From Bemisia tabaci (taxonomy: Eukaryota; Arthropoda; Insecta; Hemiptera; Aleyrodidae), in the NCBI RefSeq assembly GCF_918797505.1, contig NC_092801.1:7936001-8000000 (forward strand): 64,000 nucleotides of DNA, written 5' to 3'. The notes beneath the pieces are model-generated. The model was not told the origin of the DNA and ran no database searches. It saw only the letters and a list, made by a program, of their open reading frames with translations. Made by a program: the position numbers and the translations under genes. Below, in pieces: positions 53,961 to 64,000 of this stretch (positions are counted from its first letter, which is position 1; the number at the start of each line of letters is the position of its first letter).

Positions 53961-55954
53961 ATAGTGCGGCCCTATGTGGACAAAAATAAAAAGTTCACAA
54001 CTCGACACCTGAATATTTTTTTGGAGTTTGTCATTTTAAACACACTTCTGACTCACACTGATGGTTCATTTTCAAATTGTCCGCTCAAAACTACTTCAAA
54101 GGGTAGAAAGTGGGCGGGAAATGGTTCGAGAATAGCTGGTCCATAAAAAATACAAGGGGAAAAAGACGTCAACTTCAAATGAAGAGTTCTTGCTTAAAAC
54201 GCAAAATGCTCTGGGTGGTTGACATTTTCTTAATCCTCAGATATTCAACTTCAATTCCATTAAAAAGATTTTGCGACTATCAGAGATATTTGAAGTTAAA
54301 GTGCGGGTGTTTCACGTTGCTTTTACATTGTTAACATAGGGCTGATTCGAGGTTGCCAACTTCAAATAAACTGTTCTCAAAAAATACGGAAAATATCCTA
54401 CGATATTACATTTTCTTAGTCCTCAAGTGTTTTACTTTTATAGTGCCAAAGGATTTTTCCTCGTTGGTGCTACTATCTTTATAAATTAAATTTAGTGTCT
54501 TGTGCCAATTTTTGTCCATATCGTCCATAAGGATGCCGCACTGTGCGCCACTGAGCCACATTTCAATACGAAACATCGCAAATGCCCCATTCAAAAGCTA
54601 GTTCCTATTCCCTAAGCAGAAAAAGGTATAAAGCAGCCTAAAGGTCAAACAGGGAATCTCATTGATCGCATTTACGTGGAAATTTGATGAATAATTTGAT
54701 TTAAATTTTTTTTCTCAAATTGATATGATCAAACGAAGAGAAAAAATCAATACAGGAGTGATGTTTATAATTATGAGGTGCTTTTTGCTCGTTTTCAGCT
54801 CCGTCATAGGTTGAAGCATTCGTTCCGGCGCGGCGTCAAGCAGTAATCAGAACAGACATTAACGACAATCGTACAATCTCAATGACATTGACAATGCAAT
54901 GACTCTTTTGACGCGCGCTCTCAATAAAAACCCCGCGACAAACGCACTTTACGCAGAGGGAATATTCCTCTAATTATTTCGGCATTGATGACATCCGAAA
55001 ATTCGTGGAAGCGTAAGTAGACAATATTTTTTGTTCATTTATACTCAAATCTGGGCTGGGTCTAACAGAGGTTGTGCACTTACCCGCTCGATTCACGAAC
55101 GTTTTTTCCGCGAAGGGAAAACCCAAAACAAGTTTTTTGCGCTTTGAAACTAAAAGCTTCTTTTGAATTTGGTTTGGTTGATTCGCATTGAATTTGGTGT
55201 GGTTGCTTTTTAATTTTGGTTTTGGTTCTGGGTTTTTGTCTTGGTTTTCTCGTCAGGACTCGTCTGAAATCATCTCTGAGCCATTCAAAGGGGGCCATAT
55301 GCTAATTGAACAAGGAAAACTGCGCCGCAACCAAAAAGATTGACGCAAGAAACGAAAATCACTTAGGCATTTACGTCAGCGGTTCTGGGAATCGGGTGCA
55401 TGACCCAAAGTGAAGAAGCACTGTAGAAAGAGTCGAATTTTTAGTTTTTTCGCTCCGCCAATGAGATACGAAAGTGCGATCATGCAACCAAAAAAAAGAC
55501 AAAGATAAAAAGATTGACAGTTCATCACTTGCATGTTTCGTGGTTTCAACTTGTGTCAGACTGAATTTTGAGTGTTTCTCCGTAAGTGTGCCTCATGCGT
55601 GTTCTCAGACATTTTTGGCAAAAAGTATGGATCTGACGCACGTAGAAAGTTATTCGGATTTTTGGGGGTTCTTTTTTTAAAAAAAATATCAATTATTTCA
55701 CTTCACCAGAGTCGTCCATAAAAACGGCTCGGCCGCCTGCCTGCAGCCTTCTGATTTGCGGAGCCACGTGGCAAAATCTTAAAACTTGTTGGTACCATGG
55801 TACCTTACGATATCATTTCTCCTGTAGAATCACAAATATACCAATTATATGTGTATGATCAAATGATGCATTAAGCCAAACAACATGAAAGTCTTATTTT
55901 GACCCATGGAACACGCTGCTGCAGTCTGGCCGTTTAACTTTGGATCACCCTGTA
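53961..55954. other. Unassigned low-repeat stretch
   Basis: About 2 kb without recognised elements. A potential short ATG-GT segment (54987-55012 followed by gtaagt-like sequence) is too weak to call an exon. Best place with 12.3-14 kb to search for host exons using transcripts. Confidence 0.4.
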
Positions 55955-56346
55955 CAGTGTTTGAAACTCACAGACGCGCCAACGCGCCAAATGCGCCAAA
56001 AAAAATGAAGGCTCTGCGCCAACGTGGCCCCTAAAAATCTGGATTTTCATAGAAAGTCACATAAAGAAAGAAAACCAAATCTATTTGAATTAAATAAACT
56101 CAGAATTGTCAGCACTAAAAGTGAAAGCTTTTTCTGTTCTTCATTCTTAGTGCTTTTGTCTTCCCCAAGTTACAGCTACTTACTGGTTCTATTCCGAAAA
56201 CATTTTGCATCTGACTTTCCACTAAATGCGCCGTAATATATAGGCAAAAAGTCAATTTGGCCCCTGAAAAATCTTCAATGTCGCCTAACAATCGGGCTTT
56301 ATGCGCCACATGGCTCCTAAAACTCAAAGGTGAGTTTCGAACACTG
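55955..56346. mobile_element. Family S hAT element, copy 3
   Basis: CAGTGTTTGAAACTCAC to GTGAGTTTCGAACACTG, 392 bp. Perfect 8 bp TSD accctgta (55947-55954, 56347-56354), which defines the family as hAT. Confidence 0.9.
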
Positions 56347-56403
56347 ACCCTGTATAAACACCGGGTCCGAATTCCTTCCCTCGATTTTGAACTGTGTTAA
56401 GTG

Positions 56404-57050
56404 CTGGTTACACGCTCAAATTCCCATCAAATTCCGATCAAATGGTGACTGGTGCGCACCATCTACCATCAAATTTCTGCGGCCTGCAAAAATTTGATGG
56501 TAGATGATGGAGCTGTGGGGCTCATCCTTCATCTGATTTCCACACAACCGTGCTTATTTCAATCAACACGCTCTTTTAATTAAGTATACTCATCAATCTA
56601 GATAACTCTTGACCGCCATCTTGGTCATATTTTTGATCGGAATTTGACGGAAATTTGGACGTATTCATGCGAAAAGGAGATATGTGGAAGTGGAAAGATG
56701 GGGTGTGCTCGTTAGTGGTCGGGCCATAAGAATGAATGGGGAATATAAAGCGCCAGTGACGTCAGCGGTGAGTGCGGTGACGGTTTCGGGATCGGGATCG
56801 CCGTCCGGCGTCTATAACTCATGAGCCCTGTCCACAACGCTCTCTTGCCATGCCCGCGGCTCATGAGTTAGCATATTTTGGCGCTTAGCTCCTTTTGATT
56901 TAATGTCAAATCCCGCTTTTCAATTTTCTCAAAAGGAGCTGTATCCACTTTTACATTGTTTCTTATGACCCAACTAACGAGCACACCCCATCTTTCCACT
57001 TGCACATATCTCCTTTTAGCATAAATACGTCCATTTGAGCGTGTAACCAG
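56404..57050. mobile_element. Family T element hosting E copy 4
   Basis: ctggttacacgctcaaattc at the left and tttgagcgtgtaaccag at the right, with subterminal tccgatcaaatgg/tttgatcggaattt. E4 is nested near the right end. Another T left end starts at 63946. Confidence 0.65.
56657..57032. mobile_element. Family E-like long palindromic element, copy 4
   Basis: GGACGTATTCATGCGAAAAG and inverse ataaatacgtcc. Arms include gaaagatggggtgtgctcgt and inverse. 4 bp TSD attt (56653-56656, 57033-57036). Two further inverted pairs lie inside (aactcatgagcc, agctccttttga). 376 bp, three times the short E copies. Confidence 0.75.
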
Positions 57051-57524
57051 GCCATTCGACCGAGGATTTTTGTCGTGAAATTGGACGCTTGGATGCGCCA
57101 CAATCGACGATTCAAATCGTCGCACCCGGGATTTTCTCCCCGCGTAATACGATTAAGGTTGAAGGAGTGTCAATGCTAACCTCTAATCTGAATTACTCAT
57201 TGTTTCTGTTCTGCTGCGCCGGTCGGAGAGATTTTCAGAGCCGAGCTGAAAATTTGCGAATGAGGTCACACTCCGAGGAGGAGGTGTGCCAGCGTTCGTG
57301 TGGCCGGTAATTTTGACGCAAGCTGTGTGCTGTGCGCGCCACCCAAGGACAAAATCTGCATCTAAACTTGTGTTCTCATTACCTCACCACCCCATCCGGT
57401 GATCGATGCTCCACGTACGGGCGACGGATCGCAGCGACGAGCAGAGGCGAAATTCAGGACGCCTACGTCACTCGGGTGCACGTGAGGATGACGTAACGTA
57501 ACATGAGCCAGGAGTGCAATCCAG
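57051..57524. other. Unassigned sequence
   Basis: CpG-containing; no gene or element ends recognised. Confidence 0.3.
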
Positions 57525-58019
57525 TGAGCTGATTATTGAAATTGATAGACAAAGATATAGACAAAGAAGGTATAGGAAGCATGCAGCGATCCTATTGGTT
57601 GAAACAGGTGCACTGGAAAAAAAACACAATGGATCTAGAGTCCAGACTCTTGAAAACATTGACAAGAAAAAGGACTCTTGATTCAATCAGATTTAAGCTT
57701 AAATCAAAAGGAAATCCGCTCAAATTAAGAGGCTTGGTTCTTGATTTAAGCTTGAATCTGATTGAATCAAGAGTATTTTTTCTTGTCGATGTTTTTAAGA
57801 GTCTGGACTCTAGATCCAATGTGTTTTTTTTTTCCAGTACGGCTGGTATAGACAAAGGGGAAAGATGATGGACTTATCGTGGGTTGCCGTTATGCAGTCT
57901 GTTACTTACCTCCTTTTTCCATTACAACCACTCGCTTCCACCGATAGGGTCGCTTTATTTTTAATTTGTCTCCCTTTTCTATCGCTTCGTCTATCACTTT
58001 CTATGATCAACCCGCAGTG
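57525..58019. mobile_element. Family P element hosting F copy 6
   Basis: ccagtgagctgattattgaa at the left and gatcaacccgcagtgg at the right, inner tagacaaag/ttcgtctatc pairs. Confidence 0.7.
57611..57838. mobile_element. Family F palindromic MITE, copy 6
   Basis: CACTGGAAAAAAAACACAAT to TTTTTTTTTCCAGT, 228 bp, body almost identical to copy 1. Confidence 0.85.
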
Positions 58020-58698
58020 GTTGGCTTTAACCCTGGGTTGAACTTTCAACTTCGGCGAAAGGCGAACTGGCAAGATCAATATATTTCAACGTTTAAGGTC
58101 GTTCGTAAGCACTATGCCCCCCCCCCCCAAAAAAAAAATTAACCTGATCTGCAAGAACCAAGCATCAAAACCAGATTCTGTGACCAGCGCAACTGACCGA
58201 TTGATGAAATCAATGCTGAAACGTAGTGACAATCCGACAGCTGCGCCCGGCCGAGCGGCGATGAGGAACAATTTCAGGCGGAGCTATTCAGAGTGCGGCG
58301 CGGCGTTGAGTTCTGAAACGAGTTTTCTGGTAGTTTAAGGCAATAATTTTTGAAGCGCGGAGCCCGGGGGAGGGAGCGGGGGGTAGGGAGGGGGTAGCTA
58401 CTCAAGCGCCGCTTATGGCACTCCCCCGGTAGCTCCGCGCGGCGGCGGCCGAGCTGTAAGTGCCATTTCATGATCTGTTGACCTGAAAATTATGTCGGTC
58501 CTAAACGGTCGAACAAGGTCAGCAATGATCATCAGATGCAGTTTTTATCTGTATCTATTTCCACGGACGTGTCGCGATTCGTATTCCTAGGTCTCGGTCC
58601 TCCAGGTCTCGCTCGATTTATTTCGTCTTCAAGAGCGCCGCGCTCTCCCAGTGTCCTTTCCTGTCTCGCCGAGGAGCGAGGAACGTTATGTTCCCGTC
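58020..58698. other. Unassigned sequence with a foldback end fragment
   Basis: 58148-58195 (caagaaccaagcatcaaaac, ctgtgaccagcgcaactga) matches the right end of the 20290-20938 element. 58350-58460 is GC-rich. No gene. Confidence 0.4.
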
Positions 58699-58768
58699 CT
58701 GCCGTGTTGAGGAAGAACGTCGCATGATCCATCAGACGTTGCCAAATTTCCGCTGTTGAGGAAAACTA

Positions 58769-58998
58769 CACTGGGGAAAAAAAACATATTGGATCTAGAG
58801 TCCAGACTCTTGAAAACATTGACAAGAAAAGGGACTCTTGATTCAATCAGATTTAAGCTTAAATCAAAAGGAAATCCGCTCAAATTAAGAGGATTGGTTC
58901 TTGATTTAAGCTTAAATCTGATTGAATCAAAAGTATTTTTTCTTGTCGATGTTTTTAAGAGTCTGGACTCTAGATCCAATGTGTTTTTTTTTACAGTG
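58769..58998. mobile_element. Family F palindromic MITE, copy 7
   Basis: TA + CACTGGGGAAAAAAAACATA to TTTTTTTTTACAGTG, 230 bp. Confidence 0.85.
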
Positions 58999-59038
58999 TC
59001 TACTGGAAAACGGGTAAGAAAAAAAAACGGGTGACCTA

Positions 59039-59454
59039 GGCTAAAAAACAACCGAACATACCATAAACAGAGACGTTTTGGGGTAGTTTCAACCCCTCCT
59101 CGACCAGGAAAAAAAAATATGTAAAAAATTATAAAAATTAAAATACCTGGACCCCTATTTAGTGATAGACAGGAAGAAAAAAAACACTAGAAACGCGGTC
59201 CTAACTGTGTAAGAAGGTGGTAAAATAGTGCTGGGTCTACAATGTTTTGCGGGGAAAACGAATCCAAAAATTTAAAAATATGTTATATAAAATTGAAATT
59301 ACTAATTGTTGAAATCACCCCGAAACGCCCCTTCTCAACTCGAAACGTCGTATTTTGAGTTTTATAATTTTTTATATACTTTAGTTTCCTGGTCAAGGAA
59401 GGGGTTGAAAACACCTTGAAACATCCCACCTTCATGTTTTGTTGTTTTTTAGCC
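59039..59454. mobile_element. 416 bp foldback element
   Basis: ggctaaaaaacaaccgaaca and the inverse tgttttgttgttttttagcc, with gtttcaacccctcctcgacc/gtcaaggaaggggttgaaaa inside. Single copy. Confidence 0.65.
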
Positions 59455-59938
59455 TTGATTATTCGTTTTTTGTGCTTTTTTAGCTAAATTATTTGGGCTG
59501 TTTTCGTGTATTGTCTTTATACTGGACAATTTGTGAATGTTTTCTTTCAAATTTTCACCAAAATTTTGTTTGCGATTCAATACAAACTATCTGAGAATTC
59601 CAAGCCAAAATGTACATAATTTTCAACAAATATAAACACTTCATTGGAGGAAATTTGGCAACTCTCGAATCTTCATACGACGTTTTTCCTGACATGGCAG
59701 CGTCGAGTTGTGAACTTGTGAGATGTGAGACTCTATTCCGTGCATCGGGATAGCGATGCGATCAACTGGTTTAGCACGGCTACCGGAGTGCCTGAATTAA
59801 AGAGGATCCTCGACACTTCAGAGAACACTTTTCAAACCAATCGGCATGCTAAAGTCATAAAAAAGAAGAAAAAAAACTTCTGTGAACAATTTAATGGCCG
59901 ATCTGTCGCAGTTAAATCAAATCAGGCATTTTGATAAA

Positions 59939-60513
59939 TGAATCAGTGAGTTCGAAAACACACCAACTCGGAAAAAAAATTGTTCAGGAAATGCCTAAAA
60001 CTGCGCAGCGGGCGAAGAAGTTAGTTTAAGAAAAACCTTTTTGGTGCCAAGGAACAAGTGCTTAGAGACTTTGTAAAGCACCAAGTTGAAATCGATACAC
60101 CATGTTTGATGACAGAGAATTAAGCGTTTAAAAATTTCCGAGTTGGTGTGTTTTCGTTCTCACCGACTTTCAGCTACTGATTTTTCATACTCTGCCCTGA
60201 AAAAATTATATTTTTCGACCTGAATAAAGCTTGAATATTGATATAACTCGTTGGTACAAGGTATACTGAATTGAAAAAAGAATACAGCAAAATCGGATGG
60301 TCACCCGTTTCCCTTGAATTGGCCAAAAATTGATGTTTCCAATAAAATACTTCGATTCTTCCCATGTCCCGTCGCTGTTTCCAGCACTTCCGATTGTAAT
60401 TTCGTAATTTCCTTTTGCGTGCAGATGCCTCTATCCATAAGTGTTACTAAACCGTAAAAAAAGTGAAAATCGAAAAAAACCCGAGTTGGTGTGTTTTCGA
60501 ACTCACTGATTCA
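59939..60513. mobile_element. ~575 bp TIR element with a third internal end
   Basis: tgaatcagtgagttcgaaaa, cacaccaactcgg at the left and the inverse at 60481-60513. A further ccgagttggtgtgttttcg lies at 60139-60160 in the same orientation as the right end. No ORF recognised. Confidence 0.65.
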
Positions 60514-61771
60514 AATGTCGAGAAAAATGGTCAAATGTTTGAGACTTTGTGGCCGCACTTCTAGACTGATTGAAGAGGACACTTTTAGAAGATTGTCTGA
60601 CATCTTTATCATTAGAAATCATCCAGTGCGTATCCTTGTTAATTCCAATACCCCCGAAAAAAAAGTATTTCAGAGAGGACTGAAACCCCGCAATCCCGCA
60701 ACGCAATAATGAATTTCAGCAGTTTTCAAAGCAAGCCTTGCATTTGTGTTTTCTCGAATTCTGAGAATTCCGAAATTCATCCATGTGAACCTCCAAGTTT
60801 CTATAGAGCGAAAACCAAACTTTTTCCGAGAAATTTTGAAAAACATGCGCTGCCGTAAAAATCTGGATTCATTCAACCGTCATTGGACCCATATTTCTGA
60901 CGTAAGGGCCATTGGGCTGAATTGTTTTAGGTACCAAAGTGTGCCTCCGAAAACAAGTTCGGAAGTTATATGAAGAATACATGCGGGAATACGCAAAAAG
61001 AGCCAGCAAAAAACCGTGGCAAAGCGGAATTGATCACATGAGCGTGTATCTGTCACCCCTGAAGAGTAAATAAAGGAGATACTTGACATATTTTTTTTTG
61101 TTTATAAAAAGAATAAATAAAGAAACAATAATAAGATGTTCGTCATCCTGAGTAATACTCAAAACATATGGAGCTTTTGGCATTTTCCAACTTTCAGTGC
61201 GTTTCTTAGAAATTCACATTCAGCGGAAGGTATGAACCGTATAGCTATTCTAAGAAGGAACATTGTCTTCATCGGAAAGGAATATTGAAGGGAATAAATG
61301 GAGTTGATTGTGAATCCCATCACACTTAGCACAATGTTAGTACGTCTTCATTCTTCGCTATCATAATTACAATTTTACGTGGAGTAATAATATTTTTATA
61401 GAGACAATCATCAAACTCTTCATTCCGCGATGAGGATAGACCAAGGGATCTTTTTTTGTGTTTTCATAAACATTTTTCAAATTAGAAAATTATCACTTCA
61501 TCTCGAATCGTCATTTTTGATGCTTTCCCTTTGCAAAGGGCACAATAACGTCAATCGGTGTGTTTGGAAAAATTGACGTGGACGTCGTATGTGACCCCTT
61601 TAAAGGAAAAAGCGGCCATACCTTACGCAGGCAAACTTTACAGTAGATCCTTTTCTGTCCTGTTAGGTTGAAGAGTTAAATCTGATTTTTTTATGAAACC
61701 TGACTAAAGACCTGACTAATAAAGTTACTGAACAATGTTGTCAACTTTTAAAAATAACCACTGAAATTCAA
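60514..61771. other. Unassigned low-repeat sequence
   Basis: ORFs at 60491-60709 and 60746-60973 are short and unrecognised. AT-rich. Confidence 0.35.
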
Positions 61772-62279
61772 ATTGGAGATGTTGCATGTGTGAGGAATTT
61801 GCGATTTGACTGTTCATTCTTATGTAAAAGTTCGCGAGAAACACGACCGTCCCACTGGTTTTCTCTGAAATCAACTCCCAAGCTCAAAAAAAGCTCTCAA
61901 GTTGCGGCCAAAACGGAGGGGATATTCCACCATACCCTGAGAGTCCAACTCTACATCAAGACAAACTCTCCATGCAAAGATAGGGAGCAAATACATTAGC
62001 AGGGTTGCCGTGTTTTCAGTATTAGAGTCCCCAAATGAAGTGGCAGCCCTGTGAATGTATTTGCTCCCTATCTTTGCATGGAGAGTTTGCCTTGATGTAG
62101 AGGTGGACTCTCAGGATAGCGCAGGATATCCCCTTCAGTTTGGCTTCAACTTGAGAGCTTTTTTTGAGCTTGGGAGTTGATTTCAGAGAAAACCAGTGGC
62201 AGTAACGTGTTTCTCGCGAACTTTTACAGAAGAATCAACAGTCAAATCGCAAATTCCTCACACACGCATCATCTCCATT
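61772..62279. mobile_element. Family A foldback element, copy 4
   Basis: ggagatgttgcatgtgtgag to its inverse ending catctcc, ~505 bp uninterrupted. Serves as the reference for the LINE insertion in copy 1. Confidence 0.8.
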
Positions 62280-62379
62280 GGACCCAGTCGTGCTTCATAT
62301 TTATCAATCGGTCGTGCGGTAGAATTTAAGTGCGTGTGCAGAAATTTCCTTCAACAATTGTAATGTGCACTCGCGTTGC

Positions 62380-63036
62380 ATCTGATAGAGCAAGGGAAAG
62401 GATGCGCGCTGACAACGGCGCAGAGATACAACTATGCGTGCTTGATGGATGTCCGTGCTGCATCTGCAAAATTGAAGGCGCTATTGCGCGAGGCGTGAAC
62501 TCTTAGTGCTCCGCTCTATGCTTTCAATGAGGTGTCGCGCATATTCGGGAGAAAAGTTATAAGCTGATTACGTCTCTCGTATGTGTGGCTGTGCTGCTCA
62601 TGTAGCCCTTGAAGCACCGATACAAATAAGGCAAACGAAAACTAACACAACATGGAAACAGAGCGAGGGAAAGGACGCGTGTTGATGACGGCGCGGCGCA
62701 GAGATACAACTATACGTACTTGATGAACGTCCACGTTGCGTCTGCAAAATTGAAGGCGCGATGGCGCGAGGCGTGAACTCGCAGTGCTCCGCTCTATGCT
62801 GCCAATGCGGTGTCGCTTGGATTACGGAAAAAAGGTAAGAAACGAGGCTCGAATGTGTTTTTCTATCTTCTGTAATGTTCCTCACGTAGACCTTGAGACA
62901 CCATAGCGAATAGTACATACGAAAACAACCCAACATGGGAATGGAGGAAGGGAAAGAATGTGCGTTGATGAAGGCGCAGAGATACAACTATTCCTACTTG
63001 ATCGATGTCCGTGTTGCATCTGCAAAATTGAAGGCA
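62380..63036 (-). repeat. tRNA-like tandem array, inverted relative to 24 kb
   Basis: gatacaactat recurs at 62425, 62703 and 62981 (period 278, 278). On the minus strand each full unit has the attggcag-like start and gcgagttcacgcctcgcgcc T-arm-like stretch. Same family as 24189-25160. It ends abruptly in a piece of foldback A. Confidence 0.65.
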
Positions 63037-63123
63037 CGATGGCACCATCATGTTTCTCGCGAATTTTTACATAAGAATCAACAGTCATATCGCAAATTCC
63101 TCACACACGCAACATATCCATTC
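63037..63123. mobile_element. Family A right-arm fragment
   Basis: ggcaccatcatgtttctcgc and aagaatcaacagtcatatcg match the right arm of A copy 4 (62193-62279). The array lies between these two direct copies. Confidence 0.65.
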
Positions 63124-63149
63124 CGCACCATTTTGCACTTAATGCTCTC

Positions 63150-63331
63150 TTTGGTGACGTTTGCTTCATTTAAATGCATGTAAAATAATCGATTCTAGAT
63201 GAAGCCGTAGCCAGTTCCGCCCGGAATCGATAAATTCGATGGATTTAAATCTGTCTCACCCAGAGCCTATATATTTAATAGATTTAAATAGAGTATCAAC
63301 AGTGTTGCTAACTTGGAGGAATCGCCACTGC
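63150..63331. mobile_element. Family I-related relic
   Basis: catttaaatgcatg, aataatcgattctag, ggaatcgataaattcg and gtgttgctaacttgg follow the order of family I; terminal ggatcc motifs are lost. Confidence 0.4.
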
Positions 63332-63408
63332 CTCGCAGTCAAAACCGTGCGCGGAGCTGAGAACCCCTGAGCTGGGAGGCCACTATAACTTTAAGTTCGG
63401 AAAGCAGC

Positions 63409-63572
63409 TGGTGGCGAGGCGCGAATGATCGATTTTCGATATTTCCCCATTTGAAGCCATGGTAAATAATCGATTTTCAAGGTGTTCGCTGCGAACACCC
63501 TGTTTATCGATACTTTTCCATAGGTTTAAACGGTCGATCAATCGATGTATCGCAAAGCGCGCCGTGCCACTG
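63409..63572. mobile_element. Family C hAT MITE
   Basis: tggtggcgaggcgcgaatga (CA lost) to gcgcgccgtgccactg, 164 bp, with perfect 8 bp TSD aaagcagc at 63401-63408 and 63573-63580. Confidence 0.9.
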
Positions 63573-63945
63573 AAAGCAGCGGGGGTAATTACGGAGGCCT
63601 TTAAACTATGCTCGCAGCTCGCACACATCCAATGACACTCGTCTCAACTAATTATGAAACTATTCTCGCGGACCGAGATAGATATCCCCGGTAAAAATGA
63701 GCGAAAAAAATAATTAAACATTAAACAAGAACAATCCTGCTTTGTTGCATACATTTAATGGGATGCCTGTCAAAAGGCAGGCAATTCATCGCCGCAGCTA
63801 TGCGCCCTGTCCCCTGTCATCCCTGTCCCTGGTCTACAGCCCCCACGTTGCCAGATTTACGTAGAATTTACACTTGTTTACTTCAACATTTGGACGTTAA
63901 AATTGTTACACCTGAGTACCCGTCCTATATAGGCCTAGATACACG
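63573..63945. other. Unassigned sequence
   Basis: Short ccctgtc repeat at 63804-63830. No gene recognised. Confidence 0.3.
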
Positions 63946-64000
63946 CTCAAATTTCCGTCAATTTCCGATCGAAATGATGACAAAAATGGCGGTCAGATTT
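63946..64000. mobile_element. Family T left end, cut by window end
   Basis: gatacacgctcaaatttccg and caatttccgatcgaaatgat match the T start at 56406. The element continues beyond the window. Confidence 0.5.

Larger units (their letters stand above)
58699..59700. mobile_element. Family D MITE split by two nested elements
   Basis: Left end ctgccgtgttgaggaagaac with gttgccaaatttcc; right half resumes near 59530 and ends gaggaaatttggcaactctc ... ttcctgacatggcag. F7 and a 416 bp foldback lie inside. Confidence 0.65.

Noticed and set aside
54987..55020. Short ATG segment followed by gtaagt as a first exon
   Set aside because: Only eight codons before the donor-like site and no supporting downstream exon.
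61772..62279. TSD for family A
   Set aside because: Candidate flanks differ in length and sequence between copies; the 55 bp repeats at copy 3 are not seen at copies 2 or 4.
1..64000. Integrated viral or bacterial gene cluster, toxin or defence system
   Set aside because: No structural, replication or toxin-like ORF is recognisable on either strand; coding remnants are only two LINE fragments.

Overview
This window reads as intergenic or intronic chromatin of an insect-like arthropod genome, made almost entirely of interspersed repeats. I found no host gene, rRNA gene, intact tRNA gene or bacterial-type operon. The evidence for a metazoan, probably insect, source is a Jockey-clade LINE fragment, a second LINE 3' end, a tRNA-derived SINE, and many non-autonomous DNA transposons (hAT-like, Tc1/mariner-like, Transib-like and unassigned) with visible terminal inverted repeats (TIRs) and target-site duplications (TSDs). 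A hemipteran such as a whitefly is my guess from memory of similar repeats; it is not shown by the sequence.

Family names used below are local. A = ~505 bp foldback. B = Transib-like MITE (CACAGTGGATCGAG ends, CGNCG TSD). C = 164 bp hAT MITE (CAGTGGCG ends, 8 bp TSD). D = ~255 bp MITE (CTGCCGTGCTAAGG ends). E = GGACGTATTT ends with 4 bp A/T TSD. F, G, H, K, L, M = palindromic MITEs ending CAC-N-G plus an A-run, mostly flanked by TA. I = GGATCCAGCA ends. N = 0.9-1.4 kb hAT element (CAGGGCCGGATTAAG ends). P = GCTGATTATTGAAATTG ends. R, S, T, W, X, Y and a few single copies complete the list.

Layout. 0-10 kb: a B copy invaded by foldback A, itself invaded by a 5'-truncated Jockey element; then D, W, H, K, L, B, a 422 bp hAT and an in-frame 162 bp tandem duplication; then C, D with nested E, a Helitron-like piece and A. 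10-20 kb: B, H, I, C and D, then N inside another inverted-repeat element, then a hAT carrying a 30 bp minisatellite. 20-30 kb: nested M, then E, G, C, a ~280 bp tRNA-like tandem array, a run of D copies, F twice, and B interrupted by A. 30-40 kb: a three-level nest (P>H>C), B containing a foldback, N, L, F, G between 201 bp direct repeats, I, D, a SINE, C, and G between 69 bp direct repeats. 40-50 kb: C, two N copies (one with a nested LINE 3' end), E, R and a W tandem duplication holding a 781 bp element and a B copy. 50-64 kb: S/U rearrangement, P, G, F, X, Y, S, T with nested E, P with nested F, D with two nested elements, a ~575 bp TIR element, A, a second tRNA-like array in opposite orientation, I, C and the start of another T copy.

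The elements do not form a pathway; they record successive insertions. Three signals stand out: (1) Transib-like MITEs with ends resembling V(D)J recombination signals and perfect CGNCG TSDs; (2) palindromic MITEs bounded exactly by equal-length long direct repeats (55, 69 and 201 bp); (3) a set of TA-flanked palindromic MITEs whose bodies are built from one family-specific 5-6 base word repeated in both orientations.
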